A DNA stretch of 41,643 nt from contig JADHXQ010000033.1 in the NCBI GenBank assembly GCA_016782885.1, positions 1-41,643 of the forward strand, in the 5' to 3' direction. Position numbers and translations under genes: made by a program. The stretch comes from Phycisphaerae bacterium. Lineage in GTDB: Bacteria > Planctomycetota > Phycisphaerae > SM23-33. Of the stretch, positions 1 through 6,306 are shown piece by piece; the stretch's first letter is position 1; each line of letters begins with the position of its first letter. The notes below the pieces were generated by a model. It had not been told where the DNA came from, made no database searches, and saw only the letters and a list, made by a program, of their open reading frames with translations.

Positions 1-260
1 TGCAGTTCACAAACCCGATCACCGAAGGCGAAGTCCGCGAGCTGCTCGCAGGCGCACCCGGTATCAGGATCGTTGACGACCGCGAGAGCAGCTACTTCCC
101 CATGCCACTCGACGCCGACTCCGCCGACGACATCCTCGTCGGGCGAATCCGCGGCGATATCAGCCAACCGGACGGATGCGGTATCGAAATGTTCGTCAGC
201 GGCGACCAGATCCGAAAAGGCGCAGCCCTGAACGCGGTACAAATCGCCGAGTTGCTGTAA
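1..260 (+). CDS. asd: Aspartate-semialdehyde dehydrogenase, C-terminal fragment
   Basis: This is the last 85 codons of a gene that enters from the left edge; the reading frame starts at base 3 and ends with TAA at 258-260. The tail contains GDISQPDG, GIEMFVSGDQIRKGAALN and VQIAELL, the characteristic C-terminal helix of aspartate-semialdehyde dehydrogenase. That enzyme reduces aspartyl phosphate to the semialdehyde in lysine, threonine and methionine synthesis. The catalytic Cys and His lie outside the window. truA starts 4 bases after the stop, so the genes are probably co-transcribed. Confidence 0.85.
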   Translation, partial: QFTNPITEGEVRELLAGAPGIRIVDDRESSYFPMPLDADSADDILVGRIRGDISQPDGCGIEMFVSGDQIRKGAALNAVQIAELL

Positions 261-264
261 CGCT

Positions 265-1074
265 ATGAGCGCCCAGACGCCTAATCGCAATATCAAGATG
301 GTGATTGCTTACAACGGTGCGGCTTATCATGGCTGGCAGCGGCAGGCGGCGGGTATCGACACCGTGCAGGAACGCGTCGAGACCGCGGCGATGCATGTTG
401 TCGGGCATCGGCTGGCGATCCATGGCGCCGGGCGGACTGACGCGGGCGTTCACGCAACCGGGCAGGTGGCCAACTTCCACTCGTCCAACATGCGCATTCC
501 GCTGGGCGGGATGCGCCGGGCGATTAACTCGCGACTGCCTGCCGACATTGCGGTGCGATCGGCCAGCGAGGCGCCCGAGGGCTTTCAGGCCTCGCGGTCG
601 GCGGTGGGCAAGACGTACCGCTATCGGATCTACACCGCCCCAATCCGCCCGGTGGAGTTGGCTGCGCAGGTGCTGCATTACTGGCGGCCGCTCGATGTCG
701 AACTGATGCAGGCCGGCGCCAGAAGGCTCGTCGGGACCCACGATTTCGCCGGTTTCGCCACCTCCGCCGACAAGCGGGAAGATACCGTCCGGACGATTTA
801 CCGATGCGAAGTAGCCCGCGCGGGCCCTGAAATAGAGGTCGCCGTCCGCGGTAACGGGTTCCTGTACAATATGGTCCGCAATATAGTCGGAACGCTGATG
901 GACGTGGGGCGCCGGCGTTGGGGCCCGCGGCAGATAGACGCCATCCTGGAGACGCGCGACCGCCGCCTCGGCGGACCCTGCGTACTGCCCGACGGACTGA
1001 CGCTCGTCTGTGTGCATTATCGACCCGAAGACCTCCAAATGGCGCCAAACCCACTGAAAACACAAGGAATATGA
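265..1074 (+). CDS. truA: tRNA pseudouridine synthase A
   Basis: 269 residues, normal for TruA, which converts uridines 38-40 of the tRNA anticodon arm to pseudouridine. The catalytic motif GRTDAGVHA is present, with the nucleophilic Asp at residue 59, and the N-terminal YNGAAYHGWQRQ block and the GNGFLYNMVRNIVGTL block are both typical of the family. The ATG lies 4 bases after the asd stop. The stop TGA at 1072-1074 overlaps an ATG (ATGA), which suggests translational coupling to pyrE. Confidence 0.95.
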   Translation: MSAQTPNRNIKMVIAYNGAAYHGWQRQAAGIDTVQERVETAAMHVVGHRLAIHGAGRTDAGVHATGQVANFHSSNMRIPLGGMRRAINSRLPADIAVRSASEAPEGFQASRSAVGKTYRYRIYTAPIRPVELAAQVLHYWRPLDVELMQAGARRLVGTHDFAGFATSADKREDTVRTIYRCEVARAGPEIEVAVRGNGFLYNMVRNIVGTLMDVGRRRWGPRQIDAILETRDRRLGGPCVLPDGLTLVCVHYRPEDLQMAPNPLKTQGI

Positions 1075-1076
1075 CC

Positions 1077-1592
1077 ATGGATAAAGCCGAACTGGCCGCT
1101 CGTGTCAAGGAAGCGGCATTTCTCGAAGGCGATTTCATCCTGAGATCGGGACAACACAGCAAGTACTATCTCGACAAGTACCTGTTCTCGTCCGACCCGG
1201 AGATACTGGCCGAGTTCGGCAGGCGACTGGCCGAACACGCCGACGATGCCGACATGATCGCCGGACCCGAACTCGGCGCCGTCGCCCTGGCGGCGGCTAC
1301 CGCAATGGCGTGCGCCAAGCCCTTTGTAATCGTCCGCAAGGCCGAGAAGGACTACGGGACCAGCAAGCTCATCGAAGGCCCGCCCGTCGAAGGCCAGCGC
1401 GTCCTGCTCGTCGAGGACATCGGAACCACCGCCGGCGCCGCCCTCGGCGCCGCCAAAACGCTCACCGAAGCTGGCGCGACGATCACCAAGATGGTCTTTG
1501 CAGTCGATCGCCTCCAGGGCGCCCGCGAGAACGTTGAGGCCGCCGGTTTCAGCTTCGCTGCGCTGCTGACGAAAGAGGATATGGGCATTTAG
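1077..1592 (+). CDS. pyrE: Orotate phosphoribosyltransferase
   Basis: 171 residues. It should join orotate to PRPP to give OMP in pyrimidine synthesis. The N-terminal FILRSGQHSKYY block is the usual orotate phosphoribosyltransferase opening, and the PRPP-binding loop is VLLVEDIGTTAGAAL. Two in-frame ATGs exist, at 1071 (overlapping the truA stop) and 1077. The AAGGA at 1064-1068 is only 2 bases from the first but 8 from the second, so 1077 is preferred. The protein is shorter than the roughly 210-residue E. coli enzyme but within the range of short bacterial and archaeal forms. It follows truA in what looks like one operon. Confidence 0.88.
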   Translation: MDKAELAARVKEAAFLEGDFILRSGQHSKYYLDKYLFSSDPEILAEFGRRLAEHADDADMIAGPELGAVALAAATAMACAKPFVIVRKAEKDYGTSKLIEGPPVEGQRVLLVEDIGTTAGAALGAAKTLTEAGATITKMVFAVDRLQGARENVEAAGFSFAALLTKEDMGI

Positions 1593-1662
1593 CCGATGTC
1601 ACAACTGGTTCACAGTGTTTTGGGGATACCACGCTCCGTCGGCGGGCGGTTCTGTTGGGTAA

Positions 1663-1835
1663 TCTATGGTTGGGTTGACGGTAAGGGGTTGTGTGCCAGC
1701 GGGTTGTGGTGGTGGGTGCCGCGGTATTGGTTTGGGTGTCGCAGGGTGTCACAGGTGGTTGGAGTGTGACGTGTCGGGGGTTGGCGGGGTGGTGGGGGTG
1801 TTTTGATAATTTCCTGTTTTTGTGGTGGAATGTGC
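1663..1835 (+). other. G/T-skewed non-coding stretch with G-quadruplex-like runs
   Basis: Between pyrE and the TetR gene the plus strand is strongly enriched in G and T over about 170 bases. It ends in closely spaced G-runs at 1776-1799 (GGGGG, GG, GGGG, GG, GGGGG). This could fold as a two-layer, or bulged three-layer, G-quadruplex about 40 bases upstream of the tetR -35 box. The stretch is open in the tetR frame back to 1691, but the translation is low-complexity Val/Gly/Trp sequence and I do not regard it as coding. No terminator was recognised after pyrE. Confidence 0.4.
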
Positions 1836-1864
1836 TTGACATTGTCGCGCCTGGAACATACAAA
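1836..1864 (+). promoter_or_regulatory. tetR promoter
   Basis: A perfect -35 TTGACA lies at 1836-1841, followed by a 17-base spacer and a -10 TACAAA at 1859-1864. The -10 ends 9 bases before the tetR ATG at 1874, so the predicted transcript would have almost no leader. Confidence 0.6.
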
Positions 1865-1876
1865 CCGGTTGGTATG
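1857..1876. promoter_or_regulatory. Palindromic TetR-type operator
   Basis: The 20-base sequence CATACAAACCGGTTGGTATG is an inverted repeat centred on CCGG with a single mismatched pair. An AACCGGTT core flanked by ATAC/GTAT is a common operator shape for TetR-family repressors. It overlaps the -10 box and includes the start codon of the adjacent tetR, so autorepression by promoter occlusion is the natural reading. Confidence 0.65.
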
Positions 1877-2641
1877 GTAAGGAAGCGAAAAGGCGACAAG
1901 ACGCGGCGGGCGCTCCTGGATGCCGCGTTCGAGGTGATCTGCCGCAAGGGATTCCAGGCCGCGGGCATCAATGAGATCCTCGAACTGGCCGGTTTGACCA
2001 AGGGGGCGGTATATCACCACTTCCGCGGTAAGACCGCGTTGGGTTACGCGGTTGTCGAGGAAATCGTCGGTGAACTGATCGCCCGGCGGTGGATATCGCC
2101 GCTTACCGCCGAAGGCGATCCGCTTACAGCCGGGGGCGATGGCGCCGCCGATCCGTTGACCGTGATCGGGAAGGCGATGCGCACCGCGGCTGGGGAGATC
2201 GACGATCGGGATATCGCGCGGGGCTGTCCGCTGGGGAACCTGGCCGCGGAGATGTCCGCCCTTGACGAGGGTTTCGCCAAGCGAATTGACGCGATCTACC
2301 AGCGATGGCGTGACGCCCTGTCCGCGGCGCTGCCCGCCGGCGACGACGATCCGGAGCGAATAGCGACGTTTATCGTCGCAACGCTGGCTGGATGCCTCGC
2401 CCAGGCCAAGGTTCTCGCCCGCCGCGACATATTGCTCGACGGTATTACGGAAATCGAGTTCTATCTCTACCAGCTCCGCACCGGCGGCGCCGAACCGCCC
2501 GCCGTCAAACGAACCGCCAAGCCGCGCGCCGCCAAACCAGTCGCCAAGCCGCCCGAATCCGCGCCCAAGCCGGAACCCGAGCCCGAGCCGGAATCGCGAT
2601 ACGCCCCGCCGCCGCCGGAAATGGAGGACTTTTTGTTATAG
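1874..2641 (+). CDS. TetR/AcrR-family transcriptional regulator
   Basis: 255 residues. The N-terminal helix-turn-helix (about residues 10-56) contains AAFEVICRKGF, INEILELAGLTKGAVYHHF and KTALGYAVVEE, the classic TetR DNA-binding block. The central part, including RDIARGCPLGNLAAEMS, matches the ligand domain of TetR proteins of the AcrR/NemR kind. The C-terminal 45 or so residues are low complexity, rich in Pro, Lys and Glu (repeated KP and EPEP units), and probably disordered. The start at 1874 is chosen because the DNA-binding domain begins a few residues later; no ribosome binding site precedes it. No efflux or enzyme gene follows directly, so the regulated target is unknown. A 12-base unit is tandemly duplicated at the stop codon. 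Confidence 0.88.
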   Translation: MVRKRKGDKTRRALLDAAFEVICRKGFQAAGINEILELAGLTKGAVYHHFRGKTALGYAVVEEIVGELIARRWISPLTAEGDPLTAGGDGAADPLTVIGKAMRTAAGEIDDRDIARGCPLGNLAAEMSALDEGFAKRIDAIYQRWRDALSAALPAGDDDPERIATFIVATLAGCLAQAKVLARRDILLDGITEIEFYLYQLRTGGAEPPAVKRTAKPRAAKPVAKPPESAPKPEPEPEPESRYAPPPPEMEDFLL

Positions 2642-2659
2642 TTTTTGTTATAGTTATAG
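2630..2659. repeat. 12-bp tandem duplication at the tetR stop
   Basis: TTTTTGTTATAG occurs at 2630-2641 and again at 2642-2653, followed by a third partial TTATAG. The first copy contains the TAG stop of tetR. It lies at the junction between the chromosomal gene and the integron remnant. Confidence 0.8.
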
Positions 2660-2660
2660 A

Positions 2661-3016
2661 CTATCGCCAAGGCGATATCGCTGCCGCGGGGCCCGGCGCC
2701 TGCTCGCATTCTTCCAGAATATCCAGCGGATTCACGCTCGGGCCTTTCAGTTCCCTGACCACGTGGAGATATATCATAGCCGTCTCCACATTCTGGTGCC
2801 CAAGCAGCTCCTGTATCTAGCGGATATCGGCCCCGCTCAAGATGCGTTCTTTCGTGGTGAATCCACTGTCTCGAATTTGTGGCCGGTCTTGTCTCTGGCG
2901 AACTGGAGAAACTCCCTGACCCAACGCACGAGGTACGGCGCGTGCTCGGTTTTTACTAACTTGCGGCGGATGAGGTATTTGTGATACTCATTCAGGATTT
3001 TGTCCAGCTTGTTCAT
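2661..3016 (-). pseudogene. intI: Decayed integron-integrase-type tyrosine recombinase
   Basis: Two pieces of one gene survive on the minus strand. The N-terminal piece (3016 down to 2837, 59 codons) begins MNKLDKILNEYHKYL and contains YLVRWVREFLQFARDK, the SAM-like core-binding domain of integron integrases, and then runs into a stop. The C-terminal piece (about 2860 down to 2661) reads SGADIR, an in-frame TAG at 2817-2819, IQELLGHQNVETAMIYLHV, then PLDIL. This holds the conserved LLGH box and the catalytic Tyr region. About 200 central residues, including the first catalytic Arg, are missing, and the pieces are out of frame. The gene points away from the attC-bearing cassettes, as expected for intI. 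Confidence 0.75.
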
Positions 3017-3030
3017 TCTGCACCGTATAT

Positions 3031-3074
3031 TGAAACCCTGTGCCAGGGATCATGAGACATAGTATATTATACCG
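3031..3074. repeat. Imperfect direct repeat, copy A
   Basis: A 44-base element containing CCTGTGCCAG and GATCATGAG followed by an AT-rich TAGTATATTAT end. It recurs with about 80 percent identity at 3273-3315. This copy sits directly upstream of the broken integrase, where an integron attI would be expected. Confidence 0.65.
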
Positions 3075-3075
3075 T

Positions 3076-3203
3076 ACAGAGGCCTAACAAACAATAAGAT
3101 TATCCCACTTATTGAATATTGTCGAAACTGCCAGGAATCGAGTGGCTTTGCCTGTAAGTATTCCATTTTGTGCTTGTTATAGTGGGAATGAGCCTCTATA
3201 AAG
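3076..3203. repeat. Imperfect inverted repeat, possible degenerate attC
   Basis: ACAGAGGC and TATCCCACT at 3077-3110 are matched by AGTGGGAAT and GCCTCTATA at 3181-3200 on the opposite strand, so the segment could fold into a long, bulged hairpin. It begins near GCCTAAC (3082-3088), which fits the attC R'' consensus. No convincing matching R' box lies at the symmetric position; GTTATGA at 3215 is the nearest. It lies between two direct repeats. Confidence 0.35.
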
Positions 3204-3272
3204 AAAAGGACGGGGTTATGACAAGCGGCGCGTTGGCAAGTTTTTGACAGGGAAATAACCCCAAAAGTATAA

Positions 3273-3315
3273 TGGAATCCTGTGCCAGCGATCATGAGCT
3301 ATAGTAAATTATGCG
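3273..3315. repeat. Imperfect direct repeat, copy B
   Basis: Second copy of the element at 3031-3074, sharing CCTGTGCCAG, GATCATGAG and the AT-rich end. It ends 14 bases before the first cassette ORF and may carry its promoter (AT-rich ATAGTAAATTAT). Confidence 0.65.
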
Positions 3316-3329
3316 AATAGGAAACCAGA

Positions 3330-3839
3330 ATGCCACCGCCAGCCCATCACAAGGAAGTCGTACGATATCTTCGGGACGTAATGCCTGGCGAAGCGAAAGT
3401 GATCGCGTATAGGGACAATGCCGGCAAATGTCCAATTCCTATCGGCAGGTTCGGGGCTCCCCAAAGCCCCTTCTACTCTACGATCGGTGCATTCGACACA
3501 CCGAAGGGCATACCGGCCGGGGATTACGAGTTCGCTGCCTGTGGAACGCTAGGGTGGTTGCCAAACGCTATTGCTTCCTCGATCTACTGGCTCAAAGGAC
3601 GCCAAATCGAAGAGTGGCCGCTGGTCTGCGAAGATGCCGTTCGACATAACACACGCAGTCCTTATCGGCACATGGCCTACGTACCATCGCCATTCAAGCT
3701 GGCTTTATCAACAGGGCAACTTGTGCAGTGGTTACTGGGCGTTCCAATTAAGGACAAGGATCTTTGTCTTACCTTCGATGATGTGACAGAAACCGCTATG
3801 TATAAATATCCCGCGTGGTTGTTGCATAAGGACGCTTAA
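3330..3839 (+). CDS. SuFu-like hypothetical cassette protein
   Basis: 169 residues with no signal peptide. The sequence has PIPIGRFGAPQSPFYSTIGAF, YEFAACGTLGWLPN, SIYWLKGR, EWPLVCEDAVRHN and WLLGVPIKDKDL. This pattern suggests the suppressor-of-fused-like fold, which in bacteria is often linked to immunity against toxins, but I cannot confirm the family. AGGA lies 7 bases before the ATG. The TAA stop lies inside the R'' box of the attC at 3834, the usual placement of a stop in an integron cassette. No toxin partner is visible. Confidence 0.6.
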   Translation: MPPPAHHKEVVRYLRDVMPGEAKVIAYRDNAGKCPIPIGRFGAPQSPFYSTIGAFDTPKGIPAGDYEFAACGTLGWLPNAIASSIYWLKGRQIEEWPLVCEDAVRHNTRSPYRHMAYVPSPFKLALSTGQLVQWLLGVPIKDKDLCLTFDDVTETAMYKYPAWLLHKDA

Positions 3840-3905
3840 CAAGACGCTCCAGCGGACCCTCCTCCGCCAAAGGCTACGGAGGGCCGCTGAGCTTGGACGT
3901 TCTGC
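3834..3905 (+). other. attC: attC recombination site 1
   Basis: 72 bases running from R'' GCTTAAC (3834-3840) to R' GTTCTGC (3899-3905). The inner arms pair as GCTCCAGCGG against CCGCTGAGC, leaving one unpaired C. This extrahelical base is the hallmark of attC strand choice. The middle segment CCTCCTCCG...CGGAGGG also pairs. The recombination point would be between G3899 and T3900. Confidence 0.8.
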
Positions 3906-3919
3906 GAGCAGGAGAAAGA

Positions 3920-4921
3920 ATGAAGCGATTTTCAATATTAATCCTGTCTGTTTTTTCGGTTGCTTGCATTGGAAATGTTTTGCTTGCTGCAAAACCTCAA
4001 TTGCGTGAGATTATTGTCAGCCACACTGACGCGAACAAGGTGCTGCAACTCTATCGTATCAAAGAGGACGGTTCTTCCAGGCGCAAGATTACAAATTCCA
4101 GGCACGGATGTGTGATGCCCGCGGTCTCTCCTGGCGGCAGAAAGATCGTGTATGTACAGCAGAGCCCAAAAGGAATGAACCTGTGGCTTTGCGACATCGA
4201 TGGCAAGGGTTCCAAAGCGCTCACGAAGTCGGGAAGAAACCTGGTGCCTTCCTGGCTGCCTGACTCCAGGCACATCGTCTGGATGCTCTCAAAGCCAAAG
4301 CCGGGAAAGGACCCCGCCGCCAGCAGTCAGTTACACATAATAAATACCGAGACCCTGCAATCCAGGCGACTCTTCACCGATCCTGAGCAGATCAAACACA
4401 GCAACGCCATGCCCGTGGCCTCTCCGGACGGGAAGAAGGTGGCGTTTGTTTCGAATCGCAGCGGTAATTACAGAATCTGGGTGAGCAATCTGGATGGAAG
4501 TCACGCAAAGGAAATCTCTCTATCGTCCACGGAATACGACAAGGCGGCAAGAGCGCCCATAGAACAGAAAGTCCCCGCCTGGTCTCCGGACGGTAAGTGG
4601 ATTGCCCATTGGGAAGGTGTGGAGATGCTGCATCTGAGCAGATTCACCGGCAAGCAGGATCGCAAGAGAGACAAGCTGATCACCCAATCCTGGAATGTCT
4701 GGGTTGTCGGAATTGATGGGAAGAATAAGCGAAAAGCAGGGCGAGGCGATGATCCAACCTGGTCTCCCGACGGATTCGTGACTCGTTCTTTTCCGGACCG
4801 CAAAAAGGGCGGCCCGAAAATCATGGTAGAAACCAAATCCGGATGGCAGGAATTGCCGATCGTGCCTCCCAGAAGTCGCTATGGCCGATTCGCCTGGATT
4901 CCGCAAAGGGGCATGCTGTAA
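3920..4921 (+). CDS. Secreted TolB-like beta-propeller protein
   Basis: 333 residues. Residues 1-23 form a signal peptide (MKRF, then a hydrophobic stretch, ending near LLAAK). The rest is a chain of PD40/TolB-type blades, recognisable by repeated PAVSPGGRKIVYV, PSWLPDSRHIVWM, PVASPDGKKVAFVSN, PAWSPDGKWIAHW and PTWSPDG units, giving roughly six blades. Such propellers usually bind other proteins in the periplasm or outside the cell; the partner is unknown. The ATG at 3920 is preceded by AGGAG with a 5-base gap. The gene lies between two attC sites, so it is a cassette of about 1.2 kb. Confidence 0.8.
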   Translation: MKRFSILILSVFSVACIGNVLLAAKPQLREIIVSHTDANKVLQLYRIKEDGSSRRKITNSRHGCVMPAVSPGGRKIVYVQQSPKGMNLWLCDIDGKGSKALTKSGRNLVPSWLPDSRHIVWMLSKPKPGKDPAASSQLHIINTETLQSRRLFTDPEQIKHSNAMPVASPDGKKVAFVSNRSGNYRIWVSNLDGSHAKEISLSSTEYDKAARAPIEQKVPAWSPDGKWIAHWEGVEMLHLSRFTGKQDRKRDKLITQSWNVWVVGIDGKNKRKAGRGDDPTWSPDGFVTRSFPDRKKGGPKIMVETKSGWQELPIVPPRSRYGRFAWIPQRGML

Positions 4922-5065
4922 TTGTTACACTGTATTCAGGAACAGTAACGCGACATGTGATAACAATTGAATGCGGCGTATTCCCCAATCGCTACGAACA
5001 CCCGCAGTTGACATCGCCGACCGTGATGCGAGATACTGAGCGTGGCCGGGCGGCCCGATTAAATG
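4922..5065. other. Non-coding tail of the propeller cassette
   Basis: 144 bases between the propeller stop and the next attC. I see no ORF, RNA or clear terminator in it. Confidence 0.4.
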
Positions 5066-5131
5066 GCATAACAAGCGTGTGCAATCCGCCTGTGGCGGAC
5101 CAGGCGGCGCCGATGACACGAGACGTTCTGA
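5066..5131 (+). other. attC: attC recombination site 2
   Basis: 66 bases from R'' GCATAAC (5066-5072) to R' GTTCTGA (5125-5131). The inner arms GTGTGCAATC and GATGACAC pair around an unpaired G, and GTCCGCC-type central bases form the stem. It closes the propeller cassette and precedes the first toxin-antitoxin cassette. Confidence 0.75.
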
Positions 5132-5148
5132 TTCAGAGGAAAATAGGG

Positions 5149-5178
5149 TTGGCAGTGTATACCATAAAGGTATATTAT
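5149..5178 (+). promoter_or_regulatory. Promoter and operator of the first toxin-antitoxin pair
   Basis: A -35 TTGGCA lies at 5149-5154 and an overlapping -10 TATATT/TATTAT at 5171-5178. The 17-base inverted repeat TATACC-ataaa-GGTATA (5158-5174) fills the spacer, and a second palindrome, GTATAT-TAT-ATATAC, covers 5170-5184. Both are good candidates for autorepression by the antitoxin. The -10 ends 7-9 bases before the toxin ATG, and no ribosome binding site is present. Confidence 0.6.
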
Positions 5179-5185
5179 ATATACT

Positions 5186-5446
5186 ATGGAATTCGAGTTC
5201 GACAAACGTAAGAGCGAATCAAACAAGAAGAAGCATGGGATTGACTTCACCGAGGCCCAGGCTCTGTGGGATGATCCTGATCTTCTGGAGATCCCTGCTC
5301 GAACAGCGGATGAACCTCGATTTCTTATCGTAGGAAGAATCAAGAAGACGCATTGGTCGGGAATAGTCACCTGGCGAGGCGGGCGAATCAGGATTATTTC
5401 AGTTCGTCGATCCCGAAAAGAAGAGGTTGACCTTTATGAAAGCTAA
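5186..5446 (+). CDS. brnT: BrnT-family toxin
   Basis: 86 residues, a typical size. The FEFDKRKSESNKKKHGIDF opening, the A..LWDDPDLLE block and the end RIRIISVRRSRKEEVDLYE match BrnT (formerly DUF497), a RelE-like ribonuclease toxin that halts translation. The final Arg-rich strand carries the expected catalytic and basic residues. The antitoxin begins 11 bases before the toxin stop, toxin first and antitoxin second, as in other brnTA operons. The pair sits in an integron cassette with its own promoter, where toxin-antitoxin pairs can stabilise the array. Confidence 0.85.
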   Translation: MEFEFDKRKSESNKKKHGIDFTEAQALWDDPDLLEIPARTADEPRFLIVGRIKKTHWSGIVTWRGGRIRIISVRRSRKEEVDLYES

Positions 5447-5660
5447 AGATCTGGACAAGAAGTTTGACTCGGGCGAAAACATCACGCGGCATCTGGATGT
5501 GTCCAAGGCGCGCCGGCCTGAATACGAGCAAAAAAGAGTTAATGTGGACTTTCCTGTCTGGATGATAAACTCATTGGACAAGGAAGCAAAGCGACTGGGT
5601 ATTGCTCGGCAGGCTCTCATAAAGATGCTTGTGTCTGAGCATATAGAATCACACGCCTGA
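5436..5660 (+). CDS. brnA: BrnA/CopG-type antitoxin
   Basis: 74 residues. It contains MKAKDLDKKFDSGENI, LDVSKARRPEYEQKRVNVDFP and DKEAKRLGIARQALIKMLV, the ribbon-helix-helix antitoxin signature that partners BrnT. The protein should neutralise the toxin and repress the shared promoter. The ATG at 5436 is preceded by AAGAGG at a 9-base gap inside the toxin gene. The TGA stop overlaps a possible attC R'' box. Confidence 0.85.
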   Translation: MKAKDLDKKFDSGENITRHLDVSKARRPEYEQKRVNVDFPVWMINSLDKEAKRLGIARQALIKMLVSEHIESHA

Positions 5661-5704
5661 TAGAGAGATTCGAACAATCACATCCATCGGACATTCCGTT
5701 AGGC
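5655..5704 (+). other. attC: Possible degenerate attC site 3
   Basis: GCCTGAT (5655-5661) overlaps the antitoxin stop and faces a perfect R' consensus, GTTAGGC (5698-5704), 50 bases apart. The outer boxes pair at 5 of 7 positions, but the inner arms pair poorly and the site is shorter than a usual attC. Its position between two toxin-antitoxin units supports the call. Confidence 0.35.
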
Positions 5705-5722
5705 AAAGAATTACACGTCCTG

Positions 5723-5751
5723 TTGACAATAGGCACACATAGTGGTAATCT
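5723..5751 (+). promoter_or_regulatory. Promoter of the second toxin-antitoxin pair
   Basis: A perfect TTGACA at 5723-5728, a 17-base spacer and TAATCT at 5746-5751. The ATG follows 7 bases after the -10, so the message should be leaderless or nearly so. Confidence 0.65.
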
Positions 5752-5758
5752 ATAAGTA

Positions 5759-6028
5759 ATGAGTGGATTTGACTGGAATGATGAGAAGAGCGAGTTCCTG
5801 GAAAGAACTCGCGGGATATGTTTTGAGGATGTCGTTATCCATGTCCAGAACGGATGCGTTATCGAGGTGGCCAGGCACCCGAACAGGCAGCGATATCCTA
5901 AGCAAAACATCATGGTTTTGGATGTGGAAGGTTATATTTATCTTGTGCCTTATGTCAAATCAAAAGGGACAAGATTCTTAAAGACCATCATTCCAAGCCG
6001 AAGAGCAACTCGGGAGTATTTGTCATGA
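5759..6028 (+). CDS. BrnT/DUF4258-like toxin of a second TA pair
   Basis: 89 residues. The opening FDWNDEKSEFLERTRGICFEDVV and the end YLVPYV...FLKTIIPSRRATREYL match a group of small proteins usually annotated as BrnT-like toxins. They are more distant from classic BrnT than the neighbour at 5186. Its TGA overlaps the ATG of the next gene (ATGA), so translation is coupled. No ribosome binding site precedes the ATG. The toxin role is inferred from family resemblance and the paired layout. Confidence 0.7.
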   Translation: MSGFDWNDEKSEFLERTRGICFEDVVIHVQNGCVIEVARHPNRQRYPKQNIMVLDVEGYIYLVPYVKSKGTRFLKTIIPSRRATREYLS

Positions 6029-6306
6029 AAAAGAATTTCAAACTGGATAAAGAGGAACAACAAATTCTTAAGGATTTTGAGAATGGCGCATTCAAAAAAA
6101 TCTCCAATCTCAAGAGAGAAAAGAAAGAACTTGAGAATGCAGCACGGCAGACTCTTCTGAAAGACAAACGTATCAATATCAGAATTTCATCCAGAGACCT
6201 CGAGCGCCTTCAGAAGCGCGCCGCAAGAGAAGGCATTCCCTACCAAACCTTCATTTCCGGATCACTTCACAAACTTGTGACAGGACGTCTAAAAGAAGTG
6301 GTCTGA
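6025..6306 (+). CDS. CopG-like antitoxin of the second TA pair
   Basis: 93 residues. A charged, probably helical N-terminal half (KLDKEEQQILKDFENGAFKKI) is followed by a ribbon-helix-helix segment, RINIRISSRDLERLQKRAAREGIPYQTFIS. This is typical of antitoxins partnered with BrnT-like toxins. It overlaps the toxin gene by 4 bases. The stop TGA falls inside the R'' box of the next attC, as for the first cassette. Confidence 0.75.
   Translation: MKKNFKLDKEEQQILKDFENGAFKKISNLKREKKELENAARQTLLKDKRINIRISSRDLERLQKRAAREGIPYQTFISGSLHKLVTGRLKEVV

Noticed and set aside
1691..1873. Upstream in-frame extension of the TetR protein
   Set aside because: It would add low-complexity Val/Gly/Trp residues before a normal TetR N-terminus and would run through the promoter and operator.
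2661..3016. Functional recombinase through sequencing-error frameshift
   Set aside because: About 200 central residues are absent and there is an additional in-frame stop, so a single error cannot restore it.
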